Positions 43,888 through 53,208 are shown, counted from the stretch's first letter. The stretch: 64,000 nucleotides of DNA from Thermohalobaculum sp963700775 (GCA_963700775.1 CAVOYU010000006.1:186001-250000), one strand, 5' to 3'. The notes: generated by a model not told the origin, from the sequence alone. Made by a program: numbers and translations.

Positions 43888-44027
43888 TTCCGGGCGCCGG
43901 AGCGACACCCTTTGCGCGATTGCACAGCGGCGCCTTCCCAAGGTAACCCTGGGCCGATAGTGTGGCGCGGGCAGGCCGCGCTCCGCCGTCCGGGCGCGTG
44001 ATTCATCGTAGTCGGCCACGAGGGAAA

Positions 44028-44504
44028 ATGAGCAAGAACAGCGATCAGGATGTCGCCTTTATCCGGGCTCTTGCCGAACTGCTGCAGGAAATGGATCTCA
44101 CCGAGATCGAGATCGAGCGGGAGTACGGCTCGGACGATGAACTGAAGGTCCGACTCTCCCGCGCCAAGACGGTCGTCTCGGCGCCCGCGGCCCATGCCCC
44201 GGTCAGCTACGCACCTCCGCCTGCCACCTCCGCGCCCGCTGCTGCTCCGGCCGAGCTTGAAATGGACATGAAGAATGTCCTCACTTCGCCCATGGTCGGC
44301 ACCGCGTACCTTGCGACCGAGCCCGGCGCCGAGCCCTTCGTCAAGGTCGGCGACACGGTCGCCGAGGGGCAGACGGTGCTGATCATCGAGGCAATGAAGA
44401 CGATGAACCAGATCAACAGCCCGCGCGCCGGCACGGTCCGCCAGATTCTGGTCGCCAATGCGGAGCCAGTCGAGTTCGGCCATCCCCTGATGGTCATCGA
44501 ATAG
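44028..44504 (+). CDS. accB: Acetyl-CoA carboxylase biotin carboxyl carrier protein
   Basis: 158 residues. A short helical start is followed by a Pro/Ala linker (about 52-75) and the biotinyl domain; biotin is carried by Lys124 in EAMKTMNQI. It carries carboxylated biotin between AccC and the transferase in fatty-acid synthesis. The ATG at 44028 follows GAGGGAAA. accC begins 16 bases downstream. Confidence 0.96.
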   Translation: MSKNSDQDVAFIRALAELLQEMDLTEIEIEREYGSDDELKVRLSRAKTVVSAPAAHAPVSYAPPPATSAPAAAPAELEMDMKNVLTSPMVGTAYLATEPGAEPFVKVGDTVAEGQTVLIIEAMKTMNQINSPRAGTVRQILVANAEPVEFGHPLMVIE

Positions 44505-44520
44505 TCGGCGGGGCAAAATC

Positions 44521-45873
44521 GTGGTCAACAAGATCCTGATCGCCAATCGCGGCGAGATCGCATTGCGCATCCATCGCGCGGCAAAGGAAATGGGCATTGC
44601 TACTGTTGCCGTCCATTCGACCGCCGACGAGAAGGCGATGCATGTCCGCCTTGCCGACGAAAGCGTCTGCATCGGGCCGCCGCCGAGCAGCCAGAGCTAC
44701 CTGAACCAGCCAGCGATCCTGACCGCCTGCGAGATTACCGGCGCCGACGCCATACATCCGGGTTACGGCTTCCTGAGCGAGAACGCGGGTTTCGCTCAGA
44801 TCGTCGAAGAGCACGGCATCACCTTCATCGGCCCGACCTCGGCGCACATCCGGTTGATGGGCGACAAGATCGCCGCCAAGGAGACCATGAAGCGCCTCGG
44901 GGTGCCCTGTGTGCCGGGCTCGGACGGGGGCGTCGCGACGCTCGACGAGGCACTCCGGGTGGCGAAGGACATCGGTTATCCGATCCTGGTCAAGGCAGCG
45001 GCGGGTGGTGGTGGCCGCGGCATGAAGGTCGCCCGGACCGAGAAGGACCTGGCACCGGCGTTCAGCCAGGCGCGGGCCGAGGCGAAGGCCGCCTTCGGTG
45101 ACGATGCGGTCTACCTGGAGAAGTACCTCACCCTGCCCCGCCACATCGAGATCCAGGTGATCGGCGACACCCATGGCAATGCCTGCCATCTGGGAGAGCG
45201 TGACTGTTCGCTTCAGCGACGGCACCAGAAGGTGCTGGAGGAGTGCCCCTCGCCGGTGATCGATGCCGAGACCCGGGCCCGGATCGGCGGCGTCTGCGCT
45301 GATGCCATCGGCGAGATGGGATATCGCGGCGTCGGCACGATCGAGTTCCTGTACGAGAACGGCGAGTTCTACTTTATCGAGATGAACACGCGCCTTCAGG
45401 TCGAGCACCCGGTGACCGAACTCGTCTATGGCATCGATCTGGTCCGCGAGCAGATCCGCATCGCAAGCGGCGAGAAACTATCATTCAGCCAAGAAGACGT
45501 CGTTCCGAAAGGCCATTCCATCGAATGCCGCATCAACGCCGAGCGGGTTCCGAGCTTCACGCCGTGTCCTGGCCTGGTGAAGGGTTACCATGCGCCCGGC
45601 GGCCTGGGGGTGCGGATGGACTCGGCGCTCTATGCCGGTTACGTGGTGCAGCCCTACTACGACAGCCTGGTCGGCAAGCTGATCGTCAACGGCGATAATC
45701 GCACCGAGTGCCTGATGCGGCTGAAGCGGGCGCTGGGGGAGCTGGTGGTGGACGGCATCGACACAACCGTCCCGCTGTTTCGCGCCTTGCTCGACAACGC
45801 GGATATCTGGGCCGGGGACTACAATATCCACTGGCTCGAGAAATGGCTCGCCCAGGAGCTTGAGTCGCCGTGA
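44521..45873 (+). CDS. accC: Acetyl-CoA carboxylase, biotin carboxylase subunit
   Basis: 450 residues, GTG start. The ATP-grasp fold is shown by KILIANRGEIALRI, HPGYGFLSENAGFA, KAAAGGGGRGMKVAR (the glycine-rich ATP lid) and FIEMNTRLQVEHPVTE (metal and bicarbonate site). It carboxylates biotin on AccB with ATP and bicarbonate. It lies between accB and aat, a frequent alphaproteobacterial order. Confidence 0.97.
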   Translation: MVNKILIANRGEIALRIHRAAKEMGIATVAVHSTADEKAMHVRLADESVCIGPPPSSQSYLNQPAILTACEITGADAIHPGYGFLSENAGFAQIVEEHGITFIGPTSAHIRLMGDKIAAKETMKRLGVPCVPGSDGGVATLDEALRVAKDIGYPILVKAAAGGGGRGMKVARTEKDLAPAFSQARAEAKAAFGDDAVYLEKYLTLPRHIEIQVIGDTHGNACHLGERDCSLQRRHQKVLEECPSPVIDAETRARIGGVCADAIGEMGYRGVGTIEFLYENGEFYFIEMNTRLQVEHPVTELVYGIDLVREQIRIASGEKLSFSQEDVVPKGHSIECRINAERVPSFTPCPGLVKGYHAPGGLGVRMDSALYAGYVVQPYYDSLVGKLIVNGDNRTECLMRLKRALGELVVDGIDTTVPLFRALLDNADIWAGDYNIHWLEKWLAQELESP

Positions 45874-45929
45874 TCCGGTGGCCATGTTGCGGATGTCGGT
45901 GCGGTGCGGCGATCTGTTATGGTTCGGAC

Positions 45930-46589
45930 ATGAAGGACGCAGATTCGCCTGACCTCGAGGTGACGCCGGCGCTGGTGCTGCGGGCCTATGCGGCCGGGGT
46001 CTTCCCGATGGCCGACAGCGCGGACACCGACGAAATCTTCTGGGTCGACCCGCGAAAGCGCGGAATCCTGCCCCTCGACGCCTTTCACCTGTCGCGCTCG
46101 CTCCGCAAGCGCATCCTGCGCGGCGGCTATCACGTTCGGATCGATCACGCTTTCGACGCAGTGCTGGATGCCTGCGCCAACCGGCCGGAGACCTGGATCA
46201 ATCCGACGATCCGCAAGCTCTACATCGGGCTCAACCGGATGGGCCACGCCCATTCCGTCGAAGTCTGGGTAGGCGAGACCCTGGCCGGCGGGCTCTACGG
46301 CGTCAGACTGGGCGGCGCCTTCTTCGGGGAGAGCATGTTCAGCAGCATGCGCGACGCATCAAAGATCGCGCTTGCCTATCTGGTCGCGCGGATGCGGGCG
46401 GGAGGGTTCTCGCTGTTGGATACGCAGTTCACCACGCCCCATCTGGTGGCAATGGGCGCCCGAAGCGTACCGAAGGCGCGATATCACGAGATGCTGGACC
46501 GGGCGATCGCGCGCGATGCGGATTTCTACTCGCTCGCCTTCGGCGCTTTGCCGGAAGAGGTCGTGCAGCTGATCAGCCAGAGATCGTAG
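45930..46589 (+). CDS. aat: Leucyl/phenylalanyl-tRNA-protein transferase
   Basis: 219 residues. Typical segments are LRAYAAGVFPMAD, FWVDPRKRGILPLD, WINPTIRKLYIGLNRMGHAHSVEVW, GGLYGVRLGGAFFGESMFS and LLDTQFTTPHLVAMGA. It adds Leu or Phe to N-terminal Arg or Lys for the N-end rule. The ATG at 45930 agrees with the usual family start; a GTG at 45870 that overlaps the accC stop is possible. Its last 64 bases overlap the DUF2155 gene on the other strand. Confidence 0.95.
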   Translation: MKDADSPDLEVTPALVLRAYAAGVFPMADSADTDEIFWVDPRKRGILPLDAFHLSRSLRKRILRGGYHVRIDHAFDAVLDACANRPETWINPTIRKLYIGLNRMGHAHSVEVWVGETLAGGLYGVRLGGAFFGESMFSSMRDASKIALAYLVARMRAGGFSLLDTQFTTPHLVAMGARSVPKARYHEMLDRAIARDADFYSLAFGALPEEVVQLISQRS

Positions 46590-47152
46590 CGCGGGTGGTC
46601 CATCGCCGAAAGCGCCGGGCTTTCGGCGAACATCCATCCCGAGAACACCGGGTCGGGCGTATCCCGCTTGGTATCCCAGACCTCCAGGAAAGCCATGGTT
46701 CCGTGCTGCGCATTGTCGTCCGGCGCCCGGCAGGCTTCGAGCCTGACCCGCAGGCGGTCGATGACCTGTTCCTGGCCAGCCGGAATGTCGAAGGTCTTCG
46801 TCCGGCCGGTCATCTTGTCGAGCTCTCGCAGTTGCGCGCCACCCTGCGGTACCGTTTCCACCGGCTGGATCAGCTCCGGCGCCGTACTGGCGCCGAGCGA
46901 CCGGAACGGCGCGGTCTTGAACCGATCCACCCGGGGCACGATCCCTGTGTCGTTGCCGCCCTCCGACCCATCCGCGCCCGGTGCGGGCGCAACCGGGTCC
47001 AGCGGCTGGGTCTCGATCCCGCCTTGCGGAGACTGCTGCGCAGCGGTAGCCACCGGAGTCGCGGCGAGAAGCGCCGCCGCGACGGCCAGGGCCGGTCCGT
47101 GCAGTGTCAATGCGCAGTGCCGCGTCATCGCTGCTGGCCAGATCCGGTTCAC
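46526..47152 (-). CDS. DUF2155 domain protein, secreted
   Basis: 208 residues from a GTG that overlaps the mlaD stop (GTGA); an ATG at 47128 is an alternative. A signal peptide covers the first 40 residues. The DUF2155 domain is in the second half: LRELDKMTGRTKTFDIPAG, VRLEACRAPDD, FLEVWDTK and FSGWMFAESPALSAMDHPRYDLWLISC, with two conserved Cys. The function is unknown, though it regularly accompanies mlaD and the NDUFA12 gene. The C-terminal 21 codons run through the end of aat on the opposite strand. Confidence 0.88.
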   Translation of the reverse strand: MNRIWPAAMTRHCALTLHGPALAVAAALLAATPVATAAQQSPQGGIETQPLDPVAPAPGADGSEGGNDTGIVPRVDRFKTAPFRSLGASTAPELIQPVETVPQGGAQLRELDKMTGRTKTFDIPAGQEQVIDRLRVRLEACRAPDDNAQHGTMAFLEVWDTKRDTPDPVFSGWMFAESPALSAMDHPRYDLWLISCTTSSGKAPKASE

Positions 47153-47598
47153 TTGCCCGCTTCGCCGTGGATGAACTTGCCGATCAGATCGCCGACGCTG
47201 ACCGAGCTCTGGGTCTGAGCGACCTCCTCGCCCGGCTCGAGCATCAGGTCGGAACCGCCCGGGTCGATCGCGATATAGGAGTTCCCGAGCAGGCTCGCCG
47301 ACGTGATCTTCGCCAGCGAGTTGTCCGGCACCTTGACCTTCTTGTCGACCATGAACGTCACCTTGGCGAAGTAGGTGTCGGGATCGAGCTCCATTCCGGC
47401 GATGCTGCCGACTTTCACCCCGGCAATCCGAACGTCGCCGCCGACATCGATGCCCTCGGCCTTGCGGAATTTCGCCACCAACTCATAGCCCCCGGCACCA
47501 GCATTCACGTTTGCGGTCCCTGCGGCATAGATCAGGAACCCCCCGGCCACCGCGAGCACCGCAGCGCCAATCAGGGTCTCGGCAGCGTTACCAGCCAT
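47149..47598 (-). CDS. mlaD: MlaD-family (MCE domain) phospholipid-transport protein
   Basis: 149 residues: one membrane span (about 5-26), then a single MCE domain (GYELVAKFRKAEGIDVGGDVRIAGVKVGSI). It sits in the inner membrane, facing the periplasm, as the lipid-binding ring of the Mla system that returns phospholipids from the outer membrane. The ATPase and permease genes are not in the window. Six bases separate it from the NDUFA12 gene and its stop overlaps the DUF2155 gene. Confidence 0.9.
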   Translation of the reverse strand: MAGNAAETLIGAAVLAVAGGFLIYAAGTANVNAGAGGYELVAKFRKAEGIDVGGDVRIAGVKVGSIAGMELDPDTYFAKVTFMVDKKVKVPDNSLAKITSASLLGNSYIAIDPGGSDLMLEPGEEVAQTQSSVSVGDLIGKFIHGEAGK

Positions 47599-47604
47599 TT
47601 AGGG

Positions 47605-47985
47605 TCACTCCGGCTGCCAGGCTTCGTAGTCGCCGGCGACCCGCGGGCGGCTGGTCGGCGCGACTACGCTGCCGGGCGGATGATAGGCTGCATCGGTGCC
47701 GGTCAGGTTCGGGACATGGTCCTTCTCCCAGCCCCTGCGCGGGAGCGGTGACTTGCTCGGCAGTTCGTCGAACGTGTGATGCAGCCAGCCATGCCAGTCG
47801 GGCGAGACCTTGCTGGCCTCGGCAACGCCCTGGTAGATCACCCAGCGGCGCTTGCCGTCGGCGGTCTGGTAGAACTGGTTGCCCTGCTCGTCTTCGCCCA
47901 CGCGCACACCGCTGCGCGCGGTGAAAACGCGGGTGCCAAGCGTCTGGCCATTCCACCAGGTGAAGATCTCGCTGAGGATTCCCAT
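47605..47985 (-). CDS. NADH:ubiquinone oxidoreductase NDUFA12-type subunit
   Basis: 126 residues. Recognised by FTWWNGQTLGTRVFTARSG, GNQFYQ, RRWVIYQG, VSPDWHGWLHHTFDELP and the ending PPGSVVAPTSRPRVAGDYEAWQP. It is the bacterial counterpart of mitochondrial B17.2, an accessory complex I subunit peculiar to alphaproteobacteria. The ATG at 47985 is preferred because GGAG lies eight bases before it. It is the first gene of the unit with mlaD and DUF2155. Confidence 0.93.
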   Translation of the reverse strand: MGILSEIFTWWNGQTLGTRVFTARSGVRVGEDEQGNQFYQTADGKRRWVIYQGVAEASKVSPDWHGWLHHTFDELPSKSPLPRRGWEKDHVPNLTGTDAAYHPPGSVVAPTSRPRVAGDYEAWQPE

Positions 47986-48164
47986 CCGACTCACTCCGTT
48001 CTGTCGCCGGGACTATGGCGAAAGGGGCGGAATACGTCCAGCCTGAGGACACCCGGGCCGTTCTCGCCATGTCACCGCGCCGATGCCGTTTCCGTCACGT
48101 CACTCTTGATTTGAAGATGAAGAGGCGCGAGATTCAAAAAAACACGCCGATACGGGGATGTCGC

Positions 48165-49355
48165 ATGAATAGAATGGCAATAGCCTCGGTATTACTTGCG
48201 TCAATTGGCGGGCTTGGCACAACTCAGGCCAATGCCGGCGCATTTCAGCTCAACGAACGGTCCGCACAGGCCCTTGGCAGTTCGCTTGCCGGGTCGGCAT
48301 CGGCGGCCAGCGACGTGACCTACGCGATGTTCAATCCGGCTGCCCTCACGACGGTCGAGCGGTTCGAGGCCGGCGGAAGCGTGTCGCTGGTGATGCCGAT
48401 CGCCGAGGGAACGCTGAAGGACGGGCCGCTTGCCGGCACCAAGGTCGACGGCGACGAGAACGGGATCGTCCCGTCGCTGGCCCTCGGCTACCGCGTCACC
48501 GACGACCTCGTCCTCGGGCTCACCACATTCGCACCCTTCGGCCTGAAGACGGACTACGGCTCGAATTCTACGGTCCAGGCCGATGCCACCAAGTCGGAAC
48601 TGACGACGGTCAGCATCTCGCCCACGGTTTCTTACGACGTGCTCGACAATCTTACCCTGGGCGCTGCGCTGGACATTCTCTATGCCGACGCCACGCTCGA
48701 CAGCGCCGTTGTCGACCTCGCGGGCGACGACTGGGCGGTCGGCTTCTCGCTCGGCCTACTGTTCGAACCTGTCGAGGGCACCCGGATCGGCGCCGCCTAT
48801 CACCACGGCTACGATCTGAAGGTGGATACCAATTCGTTCGGCGGCTTCCCCGGCGAGGTCGAGGCCAGCCTGCCGAACTGGGTGCAACTCGGCGTCACCC
48901 AGGAGGTCAGGGATGACCTCAGGCTCATGGCCGAGGGTCGCTGGATCAACTGGTCGCGCTTCGACAGCATCGACATCTCGACCCCGGCCCTGGACGGCAC
49001 GCCGTTCGGCCAGGTCAGCGATGTGCAGAACTACAACGATTCCTGGTTCTTTGCGGTTGGCGCCGAATACGACCTGAACGACCGGTTCACCCTGCGGAGC
49101 GGCCTCGGCTACGATCAGACGCCGACCACCGATGCCTGGCGCACGGTGCGGGTACCGGACGAGGACCGGCTGTGGATTTCGGGGGGTTTCAGCTGTGCGA
49201 TCGGCGAGCGGTTTACCGTCGATGCCTCCTACTCGTATCTCTACGCACTCAGCGATCCGGACGTGACGCTGCGGAATGTCCCGCTGGCGGGAACGAAGAT
49301 CGAGTATGACGGGGGCGCCCACATCGTCTCGATCGGCGGTTCGCTCCGGTTCTGA
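48165..49355 (+). CDS. FadL/OmpP1-family outer-membrane transport protein
   Basis: 396 residues. A signal peptide ends at ANAG; the mature protein begins with AFQLNERSAQALGSSLAGSA, the hatch region of FadL, followed by NPAALTTV. The rest alternates polar and hydrophobic residues as in a 14-strand barrel and ends in Phe. The family takes up long-chain fatty acids or other hydrophobic compounds across the outer membrane. GGGGAT precedes the ATG at 48165. It stands alone between the divergent NDUFA12 gene and convergent tgt. Confidence 0.9.
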   Translation: MNRMAIASVLLASIGGLGTTQANAGAFQLNERSAQALGSSLAGSASAASDVTYAMFNPAALTTVERFEAGGSVSLVMPIAEGTLKDGPLAGTKVDGDENGIVPSLALGYRVTDDLVLGLTTFAPFGLKTDYGSNSTVQADATKSELTTVSISPTVSYDVLDNLTLGAALDILYADATLDSAVVDLAGDDWAVGFSLGLLFEPVEGTRIGAAYHHGYDLKVDTNSFGGFPGEVEASLPNWVQLGVTQEVRDDLRLMAEGRWINWSRFDSIDISTPALDGTPFGQVSDVQNYNDSWFFAVGAEYDLNDRFTLRSGLGYDQTPTTDAWRTVRVPDEDRLWISGGFSCAIGERFTVDASYSYLYALSDPDVTLRNVPLAGTKIEYDGGAHIVSIGGSLRF

Positions 49356-49360
49356 GCCGT

Positions 49361-50488
49361 TCAGAGGGGCGGCAGATCGCCTGCTGCCCGACCCGCCTCG
49401 AAATTCGAGATAAACGCCGCGAGTTTCCCGGAGGCAATGGCCGAGCGCAACCCGGCCATCAGTTCCTGGTAGTAGTGGAGATTGTGCCAGGTCAGCAGCA
49501 TTGACGCGATGATCTCGCCTGCCCTGAAGACGTGGTGCAGATAGGCCCGGCAATAGCTCCGGCAACAGGGGCACGTGCAGTTGGGGTCCAGCGGGCGCGG
49601 ATCGTCGGCGTGTCGGGCGTTCTTCACGTTGACCACTCCGTGCCGGGTGAAGGCCTGGCCGGTGCGGCCCGAGCGGGTCGGAAGCACGCAATCGAACATG
49701 TCCACACCGCGAAGCACCGCGCCCACGATGTCATCCGGTTTGCCCACGCCCATGAGGTATCGTGGCCTGTCCTTCGGCAGCATGCCGGGCGCATGGTCCA
49801 GCACTTCGAACATCTGCTCCTGCCCCTCGCCGACCGCGAGGCCGCCGATGGCGTAGCCGTCGAAGCCGATCCCGGTCAGCGCCTCGGCCGATTCCTCGCG
49901 CAGGTCCCGATGGACGCTGCCCTGCTGGATGCCGAAGAGCGCGTGGCCGGGCCGGTCGCCGAAGGCATCGCGCGACCGGCGGGCCCAGCGCATCGAGAGC
50001 CGCATCGACTCGGCCGCAACGTCCTTCTCGGCCGGATAGGGGGTGCATTCGTCGAATGCCATGACGATGTCCGAGCCGAGCTGGCGCTGGATCTCCATCG
50101 AGGATTCCGGGGTGAGCGTGTGGGCCGAGCCGTCGATATGGCTCTTGAACCGCACGCCATCCTCGGTCAGGCGCCTGAGTTCGGCCAGCGACATGACCTG
50201 GAAGCCACCGGAATCGGTCAGGATCGGCTTCTCCCAGTTCATGAACCGGTGCAATCCGTCCAGCTCGGCCACCCTTGCGGCGCCTGGGCGCAGCATCAGA
50301 TGGTAGGTGTTGCCGAGCACGATGTCGGCGCCGGTCGCTGCAACGCTTTCGGGCAGCATGGCTTTCACCGTGCCAGCCGTACCGACGGGCATGAAGGCGG
50401 GCGTGCGGATCTCGCCTCTCGGCGTGACGATCCGGCCCGTGCGGGCGCGCCCGTCGCGCGCTTCGATCAGATAAGTGAACCCGGACAT
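49361..50488 (-). CDS. tgt: tRNA-guanine (queuine) transglycosylase
   Basis: 375 residues. Active-site marks are MPVGTAGTVKAM, GNTYHLMLRPG, LTDSGGFQVMSL with the general-acid Asp, GGLAVGEGQEQM and the nucleophile region MFDCVLPTRSGRTGQAFT. The zinc site is the CTCPCC segment plus the later His of TWHNLHYY. It puts preQ1 into the wobble position of GUN tRNAs. queA, often adjacent, is not here. Confidence 0.97.
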   Translation of the reverse strand: MSGFTYLIEARDGRARTGRIVTPRGEIRTPAFMPVGTAGTVKAMLPESVAATGADIVLGNTYHLMLRPGAARVAELDGLHRFMNWEKPILTDSGGFQVMSLAELRRLTEDGVRFKSHIDGSAHTLTPESSMEIQRQLGSDIVMAFDECTPYPAEKDVAAESMRLSMRWARRSRDAFGDRPGHALFGIQQGSVHRDLREESAEALTGIGFDGYAIGGLAVGEGQEQMFEVLDHAPGMLPKDRPRYLMGVGKPDDIVGAVLRGVDMFDCVLPTRSGRTGQAFTRHGVVNVKNARHADDPRPLDPNCTCPCCRSYCRAYLHHVFRAGEIIASMLLTWHNLHYYQELMAGLRSAIASGKLAAFISNFEAGRAAGDLPPL

Positions 50489-50568
50489 GCGCTTTCACTG
50501 GACGATATTGTTGAGGCTTTCTATATGGTATTATCCGAAAGCCAAGGGGGTCCGGAAAGGTCAGCCGC

Positions 50569-50919
50569 ATGAACGTCCAGACCGGCGAGCCGATCGTCGC
50601 ACCATCGAGCACCGAGCACCCGCTCTACGAGCAGGTGGTCGAGGCGTGCCGGACAGTGCACGACCCCGAGATTCCGGTTAACATCTACGACCTCGGCCTG
50701 GTCTATCGCGTCAACATCGATGCCGAGGGCAACACCGAGATCGACATGACCCTTACCGCGCCGGGTTGCCCGGTCGCGGGCGAGATGCCCGGTTGGGTGG
50801 CGGACGCGGTCGGCGCGGTCCCCGGCGTCAAGACGGTGAACGTCCAGCTTGTCTGGGAGCCGCCATGGGGCATGGAGATGCTGTCCGACGAGGCGCGGCT
50901 GGAACTGGGCTTCATGTGA
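50569..50919 (+). CDS. sufT: SufT-like iron-sulfur assembly protein (MIP18/DUF59 domain)
   Basis: 116 residues, one DUF59 domain: VHDPEIPVNIYDLGLVYRV, LTAPGCPVAGEMPGWV with the conserved Cys, and a tail QLVWEPPWGMEMLSDEARLELGF, characteristic of SufT and not of PaaD. It helps mature Fe-S proteins. No suf operon is near. GGAAAGGTC precedes the ATG. In the 80-base gap to the divergent tgt gene a TATTAT at 50529 may be the -10 element, with a poorly spaced TTGTTG at 50508. Confidence 0.9.
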   Translation: MNVQTGEPIVAPSSTEHPLYEQVVEACRTVHDPEIPVNIYDLGLVYRVNIDAEGNTEIDMTLTAPGCPVAGEMPGWVADAVGAVPGVKTVNVQLVWEPPWGMEMLSDEARLELGFM

Positions 50920-51040
50920 GCCGATTCCGCCGGCGGCCACCTGATCTCCGCCCGCGACTGCGGCCTAGGTTTCCTCGAGCGGAAGCCGGCATGACCAGGT
51001 TGCGGAGCCTCTGCAGGGCGGCAAGGCGGGTCTGGGGCCG

Positions 51041-51529
51041 TCAACCCGTTCGCTTCGCCTGCGCCAGGCAAGCCAGGCGCTGATTTGCGAACTGGTCGCG
51101 GATGAAAGCCATCAGGGCCTCCTTCGGCCCGTCAGCGGTCACTGGCACCGGCAGGTCGCGCCATCTTTCCTCGTCGGGCCAATCGACCTCGACTGACACA
51201 CCTTGGCTTTTCGCGGCCACAGCAATTCCCTCCTCCGCATAGATCGCGCAAAAAACGGGTCTGTTGCCGATCACCGCGAAGGCGAAATAGTCGCTGTTCT
51301 CCTGCACTACGGCAAATCCGTCGACCGCAATGCCGCGCAGATTTTGGGCGATCATTTCGCGCGGCGAGCCGTCGGTACCGTGATAGGCTTCCCAGGCTTC
51401 GACTGCCGCCATGAACTCCGGAATCTCGGCCACCGGGAGACTGTTGCTTTCATCGAAGACCGGCTGCTTGATTGTGAGGCACCCCGACAGAGCCAGCACA
51501 ATGCCAAGGGCCGCGACGATAGTCCGCAT
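51041..51529 (-). CDS. Small lipoprotein, function unknown
   Basis: 162 residues. The signal peptide ends with the lipobox LALSGC, so Cys17 is lipid-anchored. The remainder has no motif I recognise; it is mildly acidic, with FMAAVEAWEAYHG and a C-terminal DQFANQRLACLAQAKR. GGAGGCGTCCCG before the ATG at 51529 decides the start. It is convergent with sufT and divergent from the IscA-type gene. Confidence 0.7.
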   Translation of the reverse strand: MRTIVAALGIVLALSGCLTIKQPVFDESNSLPVAEIPEFMAAVEAWEAYHGTDGSPREMIAQNLRGIAVDGFAVVQENSDYFAFAVIGNRPVFCAIYAEEGIAVAAKSQGVSVEVDWPDEERWRDLPVPVTADGPKEALMAFIRDQFANQRLACLAQAKRTG

Positions 51530-51641
51530 CGGGACGCCTCCGTAAATACTGTGGCGGCAGCGCCATTGCTGCAGCGCAGAGCTGACAGACCCTTGAGAAA
51601 TCCACAACATGGCCCTACCTTCCACAGCAGGAGGCTTCCGC

Positions 51642-51998
51642 ATGTTCGGCATACCTGGTAAGGACCCTGTTTCGCTCACTCCCGCCGCGATCGCTCAGAT
51701 CCGGCAGGTGATGGAGCGTTCGGACGGCACCTTGAAGGGCCTGAAGATCGGGGTCAAGAAGGGCGGCTGCGCCGGCATGGAATACACCATGGAGCATGCC
51801 GCCGAGATCGGCGAGCACGACGCCGTGGTCGAGATCGACGGCGCCCGGGTGCTGATCGCGCCGATGGCGCAGATGTTCCTGTTCGGCACCGAGATCGACT
51901 ACCGCACCTCGCTCCTGGAGTCGGGTTTCGTTTTCAACAACCCGAACGTCACCGAGGCCTGCGGCTGCGGCGAGTCGGTCAAGTTCAAGGACGCCTGA
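51642..51998 (+). CDS. IscA/SufA-type iron-sulfur assembly protein
   Basis: 118 residues with the HesB fold. The three conserved Cys are in KKGGCAGMEY (Cys43) and the C-terminal ACGCGES pair. It acts as an Fe-S carrier or iron donor. GGAGG lies nine bases before the ATG at 51642. It is placed directly before a TfoX-N gene whose GTG starts on the base after its stop. Confidence 0.92.
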   Translation: MFGIPGKDPVSLTPAAIAQIRQVMERSDGTLKGLKIGVKKGGCAGMEYTMEHAAEIGEHDAVVEIDGARVLIAPMAQMFLFGTEIDYRTSLLESGFVFNNPNVTEACGCGESVKFKDA

Positions 51999-52379
51999 GT
52001 GGCGGTCAGCCCCGAATTCGCGGCCCATGTCCGCGACCTGTTTCACGGCATCGGACCAGTGGCCATCAGGCGCATGTTCGGCGGCGCCGGCATCTATCTC
52101 GGCGATGCCATGTTCGGGCTCATCTACGAGGACGGGCTCATCTACATGCGCGGCGACGCGGAGCTTGGCCCGGCCTACGAGGCCGAGGGATCGGAACAAT
52201 GGGTCTACGACGGCCAAAGCAAGCCCGTCGCCATGCCATTCTGGCGCCTGCCGGATTCCGCGATGGACGATCCGGACGAGGCGCTGGCCTGGGCACGTCG
52301 CTCGCTGATGCCGGCCGAGGCCGCCGCGGCGGAGAAGCGCGCCGCGAAGGCGCGAAAGCAGGCCCGCAAGCGCGGCTGA
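51999..52379 (+). CDS. TfoX/Sxy N-terminal domain protein
   Basis: 126 residues, GTG start immediately after the IscA-type stop. It has the TfoX-N fold: IGPVAIRRMFGGAGIYLGDAMFGLIYEDGLIYMRGD. The end, from about residue 105, is a Lys/Arg/Ala-rich helix (KRAAKARKQARKRG), perhaps nucleic-acid binding. In gammaproteobacteria the full TfoX controls competence; the single-domain form here has no proven role. It is cotranslated with the upstream gene. Confidence 0.85.
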   Translation: MAVSPEFAAHVRDLFHGIGPVAIRRMFGGAGIYLGDAMFGLIYEDGLIYMRGDAELGPAYEAEGSEQWVYDGQSKPVAMPFWRLPDSAMDDPDEALAWARRSLMPAEAAAAEKRAAKARKQARKRG

Positions 52380-52447
52380 GCGTTGCCCGGGCGCGCGCGC
52401 TCGCCTAAGAGTTCCGTCGCCCCCAAGAAGGACGAGGAACCTGCCCT

Positions 52448-53194
52448 ATGGCCCGCCGAAGGATCGCCGCCGGAAACTGGAAGATGAACGGGCTTGCTGC
52501 CTCGCTGGCGGAGCTCGACGCATTGATCGGCTCGGTCGGCGCCGGCAGCGCCGAAGTGCTGATCTGCCCGCCCGCGACGCTGATCGCATCGTTCGCCGCC
52601 CGCGCCCGCGGGACCCGGGTCGCGATTGGCGGACAGGATTGCGACTCCCACGCCAGCGGCGCCCACACCGGCGACATTGCGGCGGAGATGCTGGCCGATG
52701 CAGGCGCCACCCACGTCATCGTCGGCCACTCCGAACGCCGCGCCGACCACGGCGAGACGGATGCGATCGTCCGAGCCAAGGCGGAGGCGGCATGGCGCGC
52801 CGGGCTGACGGCGATTGTCTGTGTCGGCGAAACCGAAGCGGAGCGCGATGCGGGCAAGGCGCTGGATGTTGTCGGCAGGCAGCTCGCCGGCTCGGTGCCC
52901 GACACCGCAACTGCGGCGAACCTCATCGTCGCCTACGAGCCGGTCTGGGCCATCGGCACGGGACGCACGCCATCGCTGGCGGACATCGCGGAAGTCCACG
53001 ACTTCCTGCGTGCGCGCCTGGTGGCCCGTTTCGGAGCGGACACCGGGAATGGCGTGCTGCTGCTCTATGGCGGCTCGGTCAAGCCCGGCAATGCCGCCGA
53101 GATTTTCGGCGCCTCCAATGTCGATGGCGGGCTGGTAGGCGGCGCGAGCCTCAAGGCGACCGACTTCTCGGCCATCGTCGCGGCTGCGGGCTGA
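52448..53194 (+). CDS. tpiA: Triosephosphate isomerase
   Basis: 248 residues. The catalytic set is complete: Lys12 in GNWKMNG, His94 in IVGHSERR, Glu164 in AYEPVWAIGTG, and the phosphate loop LYGGSVKPGNA. It interconverts dihydroxyacetone phosphate and glyceraldehyde 3-phosphate. AAGGACGAGGA lies upstream of the ATG. It is followed by a hairpin terminator at 53209. Confidence 0.98.
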   Translation: MARRRIAAGNWKMNGLAASLAELDALIGSVGAGSAEVLICPPATLIASFAARARGTRVAIGGQDCDSHASGAHTGDIAAEMLADAGATHVIVGHSERRADHGETDAIVRAKAEAAWRAGLTAIVCVGETEAERDAGKALDVVGRQLAGSVPDTATAANLIVAYEPVWAIGTGRTPSLADIAEVHDFLRARLVARFGADTGNGVLLLYGGSVKPGNAAEIFGASNVDGGLVGGASLKATDFSAIVAAAG

Positions 53195-53208
53195 AGATCC
53201 GAAACGAA

